Assembly: GCA_030272155.1 (NCBI GenBank)
Contig: CP126200.1
Coordinates: forward strand, 4,030,001-4,094,000
Origin: Tetradesmus obliquus
Lineage: Eukaryota; Chlorophyta; Chlorophyceae; Sphaeropleales; Scenedesmaceae
DNA length: 64,000 nt
Reading direction: 5' to 3'
The position numbers and the translations under genes were made by a program. Each line of letters starts with the position of its first letter. Positions within the stretch are counted from its first letter, which is position 1. The notes beneath the pieces were generated by a model that was not told the DNA's origin, ran no database searches, and worked only from the letters and a program-made list of their open reading frames with translations. This document shows positions 21,297-32,369 of this stretch, piece by piece.

Positions 21297-22824
21297 TTCT
21301 ATATATAGGGGGTAACTGTGACAACCATCAGCTGCACTGCAACCAAGAGGCAACGCCGGGGATACCAAGTTGTGTTTTGGTCCTGTACAGCTCCCAGCAA
21401 CTGCAGCAGCTGCTAGTGTCACAGTTGCCCCCTTTTTACACATGCTGTTCTATATATAGGGGGTGACTGTGACAACCATCAGCTGCACTGCAACCAAGAG
21501 GCAACGCTGGGGATACCAAGTTGTGTTTTGGTCCTGTACAGCTCCCAGCAACTGCAGCAGCTGCTAGTGTCACAGTTGCCCCCTTTTTACACATGCTGTT
21601 CTATATATAGGGGGTGACTGTGACAACCATCAGCTGCACTGCAACCAAGAGGCAACGCTGGGGATACCAAGTTGTGTTTTGGTCCTGTACAGCTCCCAGC
21701 AACTGCAGCAGCTGCTAGTGTCACAGTTGCCCCCTTTTTACACATGCTGTTCTATATATAGGGGGTGACTGTGACAACCATCAGCTGCACTGCAACCAAG
21801 AGGCAACGCCGGGGATACCAAGTTGTGTTTTGGTCCTGTACAGCTCCCAGCAACTGCAGCAGCTGCTAGTGTCACAGTTGCCCCCTTTTTACACATGCTG
21901 TTCTATATATAGGGGGTGACTGTGACAACCATCAGCTGCACTGCAACCAAGAGGCAACGCTGGGGATACCAAGTTGTGTTTTGGTCCTGTACAGCTCCCA
22001 GCAACTGCAGCAGCTGCTAGTGTCACAGTTGCCCCCTTTTTACACATGCTGTTCTATATATAGGGGGTGACTGTGACAACCATCAGCTGCACTGCAACCA
22101 AGAGGCAACGCCGGGGATACCAAGTTGTGTTTTGGTCCTGTACAGCTCCCAGCAACTGCAGCAGCTGCTAGTGTCACAGTTGCCCCCTTTTTACACATGC
22201 TGTTCTATATATAGGGGGTGACTGTGACAACCATCAGCTGCACTGCAACCAAGAGGCAACGCTGGGGATACCAAGTTGTGTTTTGGTCCTGTACAGCTCC
22301 CAGCAACTGCAGCAGCTGCTAGTGTCACAGTTGCCCCCTTTTTACACATGCTGTTCTATATATAGGGGGTAACTGTGACAACCATCAGCTGCACTGCAAC
22401 CAAGAGGCAACGCTGGGGATACCAAGTTGTGTTTTGGTCCTGTACAGCTCCCAGCAACTGCAGCAGCTGCTAGTGTCACAGTTGCCCCCTTTTTACACAT
22501 GCTGTTCTATATATAGGGGGTGACTGTGACAACCATCAGCTGCACTGCAACCAAGAGGCAACGCTGGGGATACCAAGTTGTGTTTTGGTCCTGTACAGCT
22601 CCCAGCAACTGCAGCAGCTGCTAGTGTCACAGTCGCCCCCTTTTTACACATGCTGTTCTATATATAGGGGGTGACTGTGACAACCATCAGCTGCACTGCA
22701 ACCAAGAGGCAACGCTGGGGATACCAAGTTGTGTTTTGGTCCTGTACAGCTCCCAGCAACTGCAGCAGCTGCTAGTGTCACAGTTGCCCCCTTTTTACAC
22801 ATGCTGTTCTATATATAGGGGGTA
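21297..22824 (+). repeat. 151-bp satellite array of about 10 units, each containing a MITE-like palindrome
   Basis: Units begin (GTGTCACAG) at 21416, 21567, 21718, 21869, 22020, 22171, 22322, 22473, 22624 and 22775, an exact 151-base period. Each holds a palindrome of about 56 bases (GTCACAGTTGCCCCC ... CTATATATAG ... GGGGGTGACTGTGAC) and about 95 bases of linker. Units are almost identical. Variable positions are GTGACTG versus GTAACTG and ACGCTGGGG versus ACGCCGGGG, and one unit has CAGTCGCC. The array begins and ends inside a palindrome, at TTCTATATATAGGGGG and at ATATATAGGGGGTAGC. Near-identity implies recent amplification or homogenisation. Confidence 0.95.
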
Positions 22825-23092
22825 GCTAACCACTTGCCGGGGCATTGCAACATCTGCAACCAGCCGCAGCTGCTGCTGGGTGGCCATTTGGTCCCCCAAA
22901 ACCCAATTTCTATATACCTGTAGTACAAAACTGTTACACTCAGACCCCTGTGTACATGGCGGGCCACCCCCCTGCCACTCCAGCTACAGCTGGTTGCGCC
23001 GGCCATGCATGGGACGCATGGGTGTTCCTGCTGTGCCTTGCCGGGTCACACACTGCCAGCGCAAACACTGGAGAAACCCCCTGGGGACTCAC
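22825..23092. other. Unique spacer between satellite array and third exon copy
   Basis: There is no gene I can support. A degenerate half of the AACAGTT-type palindrome lies near 22910-22945 (TCTATATACC, ACAAAACTGTTAC). This stretch has no counterpart in the left half of the spacer. Confidence 0.4.
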
Positions 23093-23232
23093 TTGAGGTG
23101 TGTGAGAGCCGCCATGAGCTGCGCCTGCCAGAACAGCATCAGCAGGGCGTTGGTGTAGAAGCGTGATGGCATCGTCTTGTGCTCTGGTGCCTCCCTGGCA
23201 GCCGCAGCCGCTTGCTGGGCTTGCCCCTCTGC
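23093..23232 (-). pseudogene. Third, diverged copy of the FWQAQLM exon
   Basis: The minus-strand frame after an ACACTTGCAG acceptor reads QAQQAAAAAREAPEHKTM then SRFYTNALLMLFWQAQLM and ALTHL, ending at CTCAA|GTGAGT. It parallels the last exon of the gene at 17402-18395 and its right-arm mirror. It differs at many codons, with a small deletion near the start that shifts the GKPSKR part. It lies in the spacer, just outside the right arm, so it is a paralogous exon rather than a product of the arm duplication. Confidence 0.55.
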
Positions 23233-23588
23233 AAGTGTAGAAACAGCAGCAGAGAGGGTGAGGTTGCAAGGCAAGGGGCAGAGACAGCCACGGGCAGGGG
23301 CAGCAGGGTGACCAAGGGGGCATGGACACGCCCTGAATGTGTGGTGTGCAGGCTGGATACAATTACAGGCCTGATAGAAACCCATGTGCCAAGGCTGCCC
23401 TGCTGCTGATGCTGTTTCATACACAAAACAGGCACACCACTGGCCGCTGCTGCTGGCTACCTGACTTGCAAACCAGTGTGATACCAGTGCAGTGACGTAT
23501 CAGCCATGCACAGGAACACCACTGGCCGCTGCTGCTCGGCGCCTGCAAGCCACTTGAGGCGTCACTGACAGCTAGGTCATCAACAAAC

Positions 23589-24078
23589 ATGGCACACCAC
23601 GTGGCCCGCGCAATTGTTGACTTGGCAGAGGCGGACCATGCAAGGGACCTCGCCACTACACTGCAGCGCCGCAGCTTCAAGCTAGAGCTCTCCAACAGGA
23701 ACTGCCGATTTGCAGAGCTGTACTTTGGCTTTGATGGGTGTGGCATGGTGCATGCCAGACTGGGCCCATATGGGGTGACAGCCTTCAGCAGCATGGTGGT
23801 GCCTGAGAGCAGCCTAGACTTTCTGGTGGGTTGTGCCCCTAAGCTGCAAGACACCCCTTTGCTCAATAGTATCAGGACCCGCGGGAGGTATTCAAACCCA
23901 GCCACGACGGGACAGAGGTGGGAACTGGCTTCTTCAAGGGCAAGCTGGTGCTGCGCCGCGCACCTTGCAGGGAGCGCGCACTGCTGCACCTGATGCTGTC
24001 GGCAAGCAGTGCTGAGGAAGTGCACAAGGAGGTCATGGCTGTGGTGGAGCTGGCGAAGGCTATGCAACCAGCACTGTA
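23589..24078 (+). pseudogene. Right copy of the MAHHVARAIV protein, frameshifted
   Basis: This is the mirror of the 20254-19607 gene. The first ~97 codons match the left copy. A one-base deletion near 23876 (CAGGACCC against CAGGAACCC) then shifts the frame, and translation ends early at 23993. Past the lesion the original frame can still be followed in the DNA to MAVVELA and a TAG at 24076-24078. That TAG is the likely authentic stop and has been lost from the left copy. Each copy therefore carries a different single-base defect. Confidence 0.6.
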
Positions 24079-24397
24079 GGCTGGGTGTGTGCTGGTGTCA
24101 CTGGTGTTTTTGCGGCTGGTTGTTGAAGCCATTGCTGCTGCGGACGCAACTGTTTTGCGACCCAGCAGTGCTTGACAGCCATGCATGACAGCGTGTTGTG
24201 TGGCTAGGTGCAGATTGTAACGACGGCCTCGTGTAACAGCTGTGCGCTGTATATAGAACAACATGAGTCTATAGGACAAAACTGCTACAAGCACCAGCTG
24301 ATGTAGCTGTGTGTGGGCTTGGGGTTCTGAGAGCTTAGAGAAGCCCAGGGGCCCCTGAGCGTAACAGTTCTGTACTATATATAGAAGAGGAACATGT

Positions 24398-24945
24398 GTT
24401 TACATGACAACTGTTACAAGCACCACCAGCACGAGCTCCAATATGGGGCTCGTGCTGAACGGCACATGCAGGACGCAATCAACAGCAGCCTGGAGCTGTG
24501 GCCAGAAAACCCCACCAAAACCCACGCTGTGAATCCACACAATGTACAACACGCAGCTCACCTTGCAGTGGTATTTGATCATGTAAGAGCCCGTGCCAGG
24601 CGCCTCCTGAAAGTCCCGTACCATCCCCGCCAGCTTCAGGGCCCACACGGGGACGTTTCCAGCACCAAGCACTCCAGTAATAATATGTTACCCGTCATGC
24701 CATACCAATATTGCAAGCACTCCAGTGTCGCCCCAGCGCAGCCGGCAGCACTCTGCAGGCCTGCCGCCAGTGTATAGGTGCCGTGCAGCAGCCAGGGTGC
24801 CGCACGCAGCCTGTGTGGCCAGCATCGCAGGGCTGGTGTTGCTGTACTGGGCACCAGATGTCAAGGAGCCTGGGTGAAACCAGTTGGGGGCTCCAGCTGC
24901 CTTGCTGGCAAGCATATGGGTGCTGCAAGACATGTTCACAAAAGC
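24398..24945 (-). pseudogene. Right copy of the WFHPGSL / GTGSYMIKYHCK gene
   Basis: This is the mirror of 18905-19284. The second piece is open here: [19 protein letters not shown]... to YHCK before a GTGAGC donor, with TGG (24645-24643) where the left arm has TAG. The first piece (SKAAGAPNWFHPGSLTSG...) is also open. Exon joining between the two is unclear because phases do not close with consensus sites. The family is not recognised. Confidence 0.4.
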
Positions 24946-25080
24946 AGGCAGCGCTGCATGTGGTCAGCAGCCCATGCGCTGTTTGGGTGTACCATACACA
25001 CTGGTTGTCTGCATCCAGCTGCAGAACTTGCCAGCGACCAGCTGCCCTGTACAACTGCCAGCAACTGCAGCAGGTGCTAT

Positions 25081-25453
25081 GTGTCACAATTGCCCCCCTT
25101 TTACACATGCTGCTCTATATATAGTGGGTAACTGTGACAACCACCAGCTGCAGTGCAACCCACTTGATAAATGCTGGGATGCCTAAGTGCATATGTTGTG
25201 CCCTGTGCCGCTGCCAGCAACTGCAGCAAGTGCTGTGTGTCACAATTGCCCCCTTTTTACACATGTTGCTCTATATATAGAGGGTAACTGTGACAACCAC
25301 CAGCTGCAGTGCAACCCACTTGATAAATGCTGGGATGCCTAAGTGCATATGTTGTGCCCTGTGCCGCTGCCAGCAACTGCAGCAGGTGCTGTATGTCACA
25401 ATTGCCCCCTTTTTACACATGTTGCTCTATATATAGAGGGTAACTGTGACACA
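25081..25453 (+). repeat. Three MITE-like units in tandem (right arm)
   Basis: Palindromes at 25081-25138, 25238-25295 and 25395-25453 have a period of about 157 bases. The left arm has only two at the matching place. The extra unit is nearly identical to its neighbours, so it arose by tandem duplication after the arms separated. Confidence 0.85.
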
Positions 25454-25599
25454 GCAGCAGCACTGCAACCACTGAATGCTGCAAGGTCAAGTCCTGCATG
25501 GGTGCTTGCTGGGCTGTGCAGCTGCCCTGACAGCTCAGGTATGGCCACCGAAACACGTGACACAGCACACTGTGCTACCTTAGCAAGTCATGGGCACTC

Positions 25600-26595
25600 A
25601 CTTGAGCTGTGTGACGGCCACCATGAGCTGTGCCTGCCAGAACAGCAGCAGCAGGAGGTTGGTGTAGAAGCGCGTGGGCATCGCCTTGTGCTCTGCTGCC
25701 CCCCTGGCAGCTGCAGCCTGCCGCTTGCTGGGCTTGCCCCCCTGCGAGTGCAGTCACAGCAACAGAGAAGGTGAAGTGGCACAGCTTCTTGCAGGGAACC
25801 AGGGTGACTAGGTTGGCTGGCTTGCAAGGCCCCATGCGGCACACTATGTACCACTCAGTCTCCTGCAAGGCCCCTAGGAAGCAGCAGCAGCCCCGCTGGC
25901 ACCCACCTTGCGGTCCCACCATGCCTGCATGAGCCGCAACATGTCCGCTCTGATGCAGGGAATATGAGGTCCACCTGGCGCTCGCTGATGCTGCCGTCGG
26001 CTGCACGGTGCTGTAGGTCATGCTGACACCTGGCTGCCTGTCGCAGAGCGTGCGGCCCAGCAGCAGCAGTAGCCTGAACTCGTGAACCAACTGCAGTGAC
26101 AGAAGCAGCAGAGGCACGTTGGTTGTTAGCAGGATTAGCCCGCACCATGCAAGGAGCTGCTTGCATCACCCACCAAGACAACTGCCAGTGCCGCATTTTG
26201 TCAACAGCAGTATGAACTTTGCTGATGTTTGCTGTCACATGCCATGCAGTCACCCATGATGCCCACCTGGTGCTGCACGGTTGCCTCTTGGATGTCTGCG
26301 TTGTAGCCTGCCTGAAAGCTGCTGATGATGAAGGCCTCTCAGCTTGCCACGCTGCCTGACACAAGCAGTTCAAACAGGTCTGCTCCTGTGGCCTTTGCGC
26401 GATCCTTGAGCCTGCGCAAGGCCGTCTGGGCCTGGCTGTCGCACTCCAGGCACACTGGCAGCAGCTGCTGGTTGGGCAGGGGCTCACGAAGACATCCAGG
26501 GCTGCTGCAACTGCAAAGAAGCATGCTGTGGCTTTCTGCGCGGCATGTGCTACATCCTGGCTGTCATCTGCGTCTGTGGTGAGCTGTTGCCACAC
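25600..26595 (-). pseudogene. Right copy of the decayed multi-exon gene, with a private stop codon
   Basis: This is the mirror of 17402-18395 with the same exon pieces (VWQQLTTDADD..., CLECDSQAQTALRRLK..., LVHEFRLLLLLGRTLC, QAWWDRK, FWQAQLMVAVTQL). The Trp of VASWEAF is TGA here (26341-26339), an inactivating change not present in the left arm. The two older frameshifts are shared with the left copy. Confidence 0.5.
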
Positions 26596-27613
26596 TGCAG
26601 CAGCAGCAGGGGTTCAACAGAGAGAGCAGCGGCTTCTTAGAGTGCTTAGTTGGTCTTTTGAGGCACATTAGAATGTATGTGGCTTGCAATTTCTGCTTGC
26701 GTGCAGGCATACTATCAGCTGCCTGCCTTAGGGTTGTTCCGACGTAGAAGCAGCAGCGGCGCACCCTGAGTTCCAGGCAAGCTGCTTGATCTCAATGCCA
26801 TTTAACTATTGCTGCGATGTGCTCCTGACTTGATGGCCACACGAGCTCTGCCAGACCTCCACTAGTGCTGACGCGTTGCGGGCAACCATGCCGTGCATTG
26901 CTGGGCCGTTAGGGGCCCTTCTACAACTCCTCTAGATAAGGTATGCGTTGCAGCCTGGCAAGATCGCAAGTGTGCGCTTGCTGCTGCTGCTACTGTTGCT
27001 GCTGCTGCTCAATGTGGTAGCAGCATTGGGCCCTCACTGGTGTTCACAGGTTTATAAACAACATAATGATGATGATGATGATGATAGTGATGATGATGAT
27101 AATAGTGATGATGCTAATGATGAAGTGTTACATGCACCAGCAGTTGCACTTGTTGTAGCTGGGTGCAGAGAGTCGAGGGGGCCTGCGTGTAGCAGTTCAA
27201 CACAGTGTGGTATGTAACATGCATCAGCACTGCAACCTAGCAGAAAACAAGCAAGTATGTATACAAAACATGTGTCTAAAGGACACAACTGTAACATGCA
27301 TCAGCAGGTGCAGTTGCTGCAGCACACAACACAGATGTGACAGGAGGCTTCGCGGTACTCAAACTGCTGCTGGGATCACCAGTCATCATCACCATGTTAC
27401 CCATTCAAGCCATAGCATCAGCGCCTGCTAGGACAACCCGTGTGTTACATATCCCACAACATGCTCATGAGCACCGTCACAGCTGATGTGCTGCTCAGCA
27501 GAAGGTCTTGCAGCCACCTTGCTGCGGCTGCTGCAGGTGTTGCTGCTGATGCAATAAAGATGCAAGATGTGCCTTCCCTCCCAGCAGTTCAAGGCAAACA
27601 AAAGCCCAGTCGG

Positions 27614-30600
27614 CTATTCCTCCCGCTTCATCAGCAGCAACTCCTTTTCCTGCAGCCGCCCTTTTTTATCACGCAGTTGCCACTCCTTTTCCACGAGCTG
27701 CTGCTTCTCCTGCTGCAAGAATGCCAATTCATCATGCCAACCCTCGCCCTTTACCCTCCTGACACCAGTGATCTCATCACTGAGCTGCTTGATCTGCCCT
27801 TCAACATCTTCAATCTTGCGCTGCACCGCTGCCATCTCATCAGCAACTGCCCTCACTGCAACTGATGTGGGGCTAGGTGGCCTGCTGGGGTCTGCGCAGT
27901 GGTCAGTGTTGCTCGTGAGTGGCACCTGCATAGCAGTGGACATACAATCGCTTCAATCATGAATACACAAGACATCAACTCCCAACCAATAGCACTACCG
28001 TTCTATACAACAATAGTGGCTGTGCACATAAGGATTGAAAACGCATTGCCACCTGCACACAACAGAACCCCAGACCTTGCACCAACATATGTTGCAGGAA
28101 GAAATAACTTACATGTTTATGTAGCTATGAACCGGCTGTTCATGCATGTCTTGCGGAAAGGTTGGATTCAGCTTCTTTTCAAAGCTTGACTAGAGACTTT
28201 GTCAACTTGGCAGCAGATGCTGCTGCCGAGCCGTGACAAAATTCAGCAAATTCCAGTTTGTGGCCATACTTGCATCAATTCGATTCTAGCCATTCACCAG
28301 CCACAATGTCACACCCACCTGCTGCGTCTCGAGGCCCAGGGGTGCTAGCAGCGTGCTGCGCTCGTCCTCCATGAGGTACAGGTGGAGGGGAGTTGGTGCG
28401 GTCACCACAGTGAAGCGCTGCTTAGGGCCAAAGGCTGCAGCATCAATGTCTGCAGCCCAATGGGAGTAGGGCCGCAAAGCAAGCAGATTGGCCTGCACCA
28501 TTGCTTCTAGCGATTGCTGGCCTAGCACTGCTATCAGATCCACACCATTAACCGCCTTGTACTGGCTCTTCAAGATGGCATGGACTGCTGTGGCGTAGTC
28601 TGTTGCAGTGTAGGCAGCGTCAGCTGCTGGCCAGTATCGAGGATCCATGGTTCTCCACACATCCTTCGCCACCTGGGATAGGGCTGCAAGTTGCAATGCA
28701 CAACAAACATCACCCTCAGCACATAGTAGTAGAGCAGCTACCATCCTTACCATTATCAGCACACCATGGCAAATCTCCACATACCGTACGCCAGGTCCTT
28801 GCCACTCACTCTTTCCCCTCAGATCCCAGCCAACATGATCATCATTGAGTGCGATGCTGTCTGTATGACACGCTCAATTGAGCAACACTCGCAGTTGCAA
28901 ACCAGGTGATCATCAGGCAAGGTGGTCAACAACAAGGCCGTGCCAGTTATGAATATGCCTACTATGTCTGCCAACTTTGCTTGCACAAATGCAGTGTTGC
29001 TTGCACACATGCAGCTGATAGATGTCGTGGAATTTGGGCAGTGCTACTAAGCACATTCAATCAGTCCTCAACATTGTCTTTTTCAATGAACCCAGTCAAC
29101 CCACACATGCTGAACACTAGTGTACATTTAAGGCATTGGAGGTAACACCATGTACCACTCCACCACTCCACACTTGCCTGCTTTCCAGCCACCAAGGCTA
29201 TTGTACGAGCCAGCGGCCCTTACCAAAGCTCCAGCATTGCCACCGCAAACCTGCAGGATGGGGTCGACAGTGCACAATACAGTTGACAATGCCCGCTTCA
29301 CTGCTGGCGCAGCTACGCTGCCGCATACTTAGTTGTTGTTGTACATGCCATCCTTGCCCTGTGCACGTACCGACACTACCAGACTTGCCGGTGCAGTAGT
29401 GCTCAGTCAGAGCTGCCAACACCGTTTTAGCCTCACCACCTTGGCACAACAAGCAAACTGCATGTGCAACTGGCTAGCTATATCCGCTGCCAGCTGTGGG
29501 TTGACTGACAACATCATCTGTGATTGTGTCATCGGCGTGTACATGACGCCGCAAGATGATGATATGAGAGGGATGTCATGTGGTCGTAGAATGCTGACTG
29601 AGCAATGCTTCCGCTGAAGTGTCATTGTGTGTGACAATACACAAGTAACACGCATCAGTGACCCACCTTCTGCACAGCCTCCCAATCGGCATCAACCACT
29701 CCTGGCTTGCCAACCTGCTGCAGACACTCATCAAGAAATCCCCTGGCCTCCTGTGCAGGGAAGTCGCCAACCACGAAGCTCTGAAAGAAGCCTGGTCCAA
29801 TCTCTGCATGGCAAGAGCAACAAGCGCATATTGGCAGCCACTGAGATCTGCACTGCAAGTTCGCTTGCATGACATGGCAACCAGCAGAATGCATTGCTCA
29901 GCATAAGAGAGTCGCCACAAGCTCAACTCACACAAGTTACTACAAGGCGAGTCTTGCTACAGTGCTGCCATCGGTGCCTAAGAGGTTGCGTGTTGCTGCC
30001 TTACCTTTGCTCAGCCAGGTCAGAAAGGAGTATTCAGAGGTGGCTAGGATGACATGGCTGCGCCGCTGCTCCTTACTGATGGCAACAAAAAACTTCAGCA
30101 TAGTTTGCCTCTCCACCGTGTACTGGTCCCCCCAGGCCATCAGTGCGTTGGCCTCATCCACCACCAACACCGGGGGCCTGTCATCTTGCAGCTTCCCAGC
30201 TGCCCTTGCCTTGTACCAGGCGTCTAGCAGAGCTATGTATGCTTCACACACCGCTGCCAATGGGGGCGTCTCCCGAGTGTCGCCCGCAAGGCCCCGCAAG
30301 ATGGGTGCGAACACCTTGCCACTCAAGGTGAACTCACTGCCATCTGCCAACTTCTGCTTATCCTGCAACTCACTGATCGCACCTGCCAAAGCCTTAACTA
30401 TCTCTTTGAGCCCTTTTACATCTGGAAACAACTGCTGTGCTAGTTTGGGTATAGCTGACGCCAGCAGTTCGGTAGCCAGTTGGCTGGGGGTGTTGATGGG
30501 CGTAATCCTGGCATTGATGAAGCATCTGCTGTCCAGCAAGCCCCTTTGGCTCATGAAATATGTCAACAACGCTGTTTTGCCAGTGCTGCGAGGTCCTACA

Positions 30601-30680
30601 ATGACGCTGATAGCATCTGGAGGAGCGCTGCAGTGGTCTGCCAGGTGCTTCAATTCCACCTTGCGGTTGAAAAAGGGATA

Positions 30681-30729
<49 letters not shown>

Positions 30730-30797
30730 GCCCTGCTGCTGCTGTTGCTGCTGCTGGCCCCGTCACTGCTTGCATCTTTTGCTGACAACACCTGCAT
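27614..30797 (-). CDS. AAA+/STAND-like P-loop ATPase with C-terminal coiled coil (right copy)
   Basis: This is the mirror of 13095-16392. Exons 30797-30005, 29803-29667, 29250-29178, 28683-28319 and 27925-27614 join in phase to give about 559 residues. Walker A (GPRSTGKTALL), Walker B (VLVVDEANAL), GGNAGAL and the coiled coil are all kept, as is the GC-AG third intron. Differences from the left copy are two extra Ser codons, a few substitutions (for example EFMSQ to YFMSQ, AVDAI to AVHAI) and a cluster in the coiled-coil end. No stop or frameshift is present. It is the only arm gene that is open in both copies. Confidence 0.82.
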
Positions 30798-31632
30798 GGC
30801 AGCGCTATTCGTTCAATAGGGACTCAATCTAGATGCACGAAGAGCACGAGGAGCAGGAACCAGCGAACGAGAGGAGACACTACCTTGGTAAGCTCAGGAT
30901 ATCTGCAGCGCTGGAGCACTGTACACGGTCTGCGCTGAAGCTGAATGCTGTTGCGCCCATGCAGTGAGTAGCTGGTATGTTGACAACAGCGGGCTGCCTG
31001 CTGCCTGCCAAAACTGTTGCACAGCATTGTATGACGACGTGTAATGCGTGCCTTGCAAGTTATGACTATTATATCGTTACACAAAAGTCTAGGCCGTTTT
31101 GCTGCACACTAGCTTGCACAGGGCCACAGACACAGAAGTGTTGTTTAGAGGCTTTGCAGCTCAGGCTGCGCTGCCTGAGGTGGCGTGCGCTCATGCGTCT
31201 CCCTTAGATAGCGACTTTAGATATATTTAAATGGCGTTGACCTCAACTCTCAGGCTCCAGCGAGGACCACCAATGACCCAGCACTGTGGGAAGACGTCGC
31301 AGAGAAGCTGCGCGTTCTCTCAAAATAATGCAACACAATTCAGCAGTATATTTTACAGTGATTGCAGAACGGGCTATGTACAGGTGCGTCATAGGGAAGC
31401 AGCACTCAGCAGGCACTGGATAACAACACTCTTGAATGCGTTAGCAGCAACAGCAGCATGCAGTGGCCAATGCCCTATCACCAGCAACACCTGAACGAGT
31501 TAGGACAACATCAGGGGCCTGTGCAACAACGCTGAGCGCTTGCATACCGACGCAGCAGGCACACACCACACTGCCTTCCTGCAAGGCCTCAACAGGTACA
31601 ACAGGACAGCTTGTGTCCAGCCAGACAGGGCC

Positions 31633-32369
31633 TCATGGGCGTGCGTGCAGGCTCAGCTGTAGCTCCTGAACTTCTTGCCAACAGGCTGGGGTGCCTGGCA
31701 GTGCAGCAGCACCCTGCAGGGTGTCCTCTGGCCACAGCCGCGATGAAGGTCTGCTCGCTCCAAGCGCCCACTGATCGCTGCTGCCAGGCCCCAGGAACTC
31801 TGCAGCTACACGCCCGCTCACAATCTGCTGCTGGCCCCTGTGCAGCAGCACACCCTCATGGCTCATCAGCTGCACCTGCACAATGCTGTAGCAGTTGTAC
31901 GCCACACCCCTGACCAGCACGCTGCCATTGAGCGGCCTTGCTTTGCCACGCCAGCCATTGCGCAGCAGCACCAGCAGGCATGCGCCGCGCCTCAGAGTGT
32001 TGCTGTCACTGCAGGACTGGCTGGCAGCTGCAAAGGCCCCTGCGAGCCCTGCTGCTTCCTCTAGTTGCTGGGAACCAGGGCTGGTGCTGGGCTGTGTTAG
32101 TGGCGCTGTTGCTGCGCTGGTGTTGCTGTTGAGAGCTGCCGAGCCTGCAGGCAACACAGCAACTGTCTGCTGGCTCACAATGGAATCAACAGGCACACTG
32201 CTGTCACCAGCATCAGGGCAGCAGGCAGTTCGTCATTGCAGTCTGCTGCTGCTGGGACTTCATCACCACAGTCTGCTGCTGCCACTGCACTCGCTTCTGT
32301 TGCTACTGCTGCTGCTGCCTCTACCTCTGCTGGTGCCAGTGATGGCTGAGGTGCACTAGAAACAAACAA
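31633..32369 (-). pseudogene. Right copy of the NGWRGKARPLNG gene, 3' exons, frameshifted
   Basis: After a TTGTTTCTAG acceptor the sequence reads SAPQPSLAPAEVEAAAAVAT... and, in the next frame, VDSIVSQQTVAVLPAGSAAL...SPGSQQLEEAAGLAGAF...LLVLLRNGWRGKARPLNG...VQLMSHEG. CAG at 32070-32068 is intact where the left arm has TAG. A one-base deletion near 31773 (GATCAG against GATGCAG) then shifts the frame after GPGSSD. The family is unknown. The two copies carry complementary lesions. Confidence 0.5.

Noticed and set aside
21297-22824. CRISPR-like repeat array
   Set aside because: The 151-base units are identical from end to end with no variable spacers, the genome is eukaryotic, and each unit contains a transposon-like palindrome.
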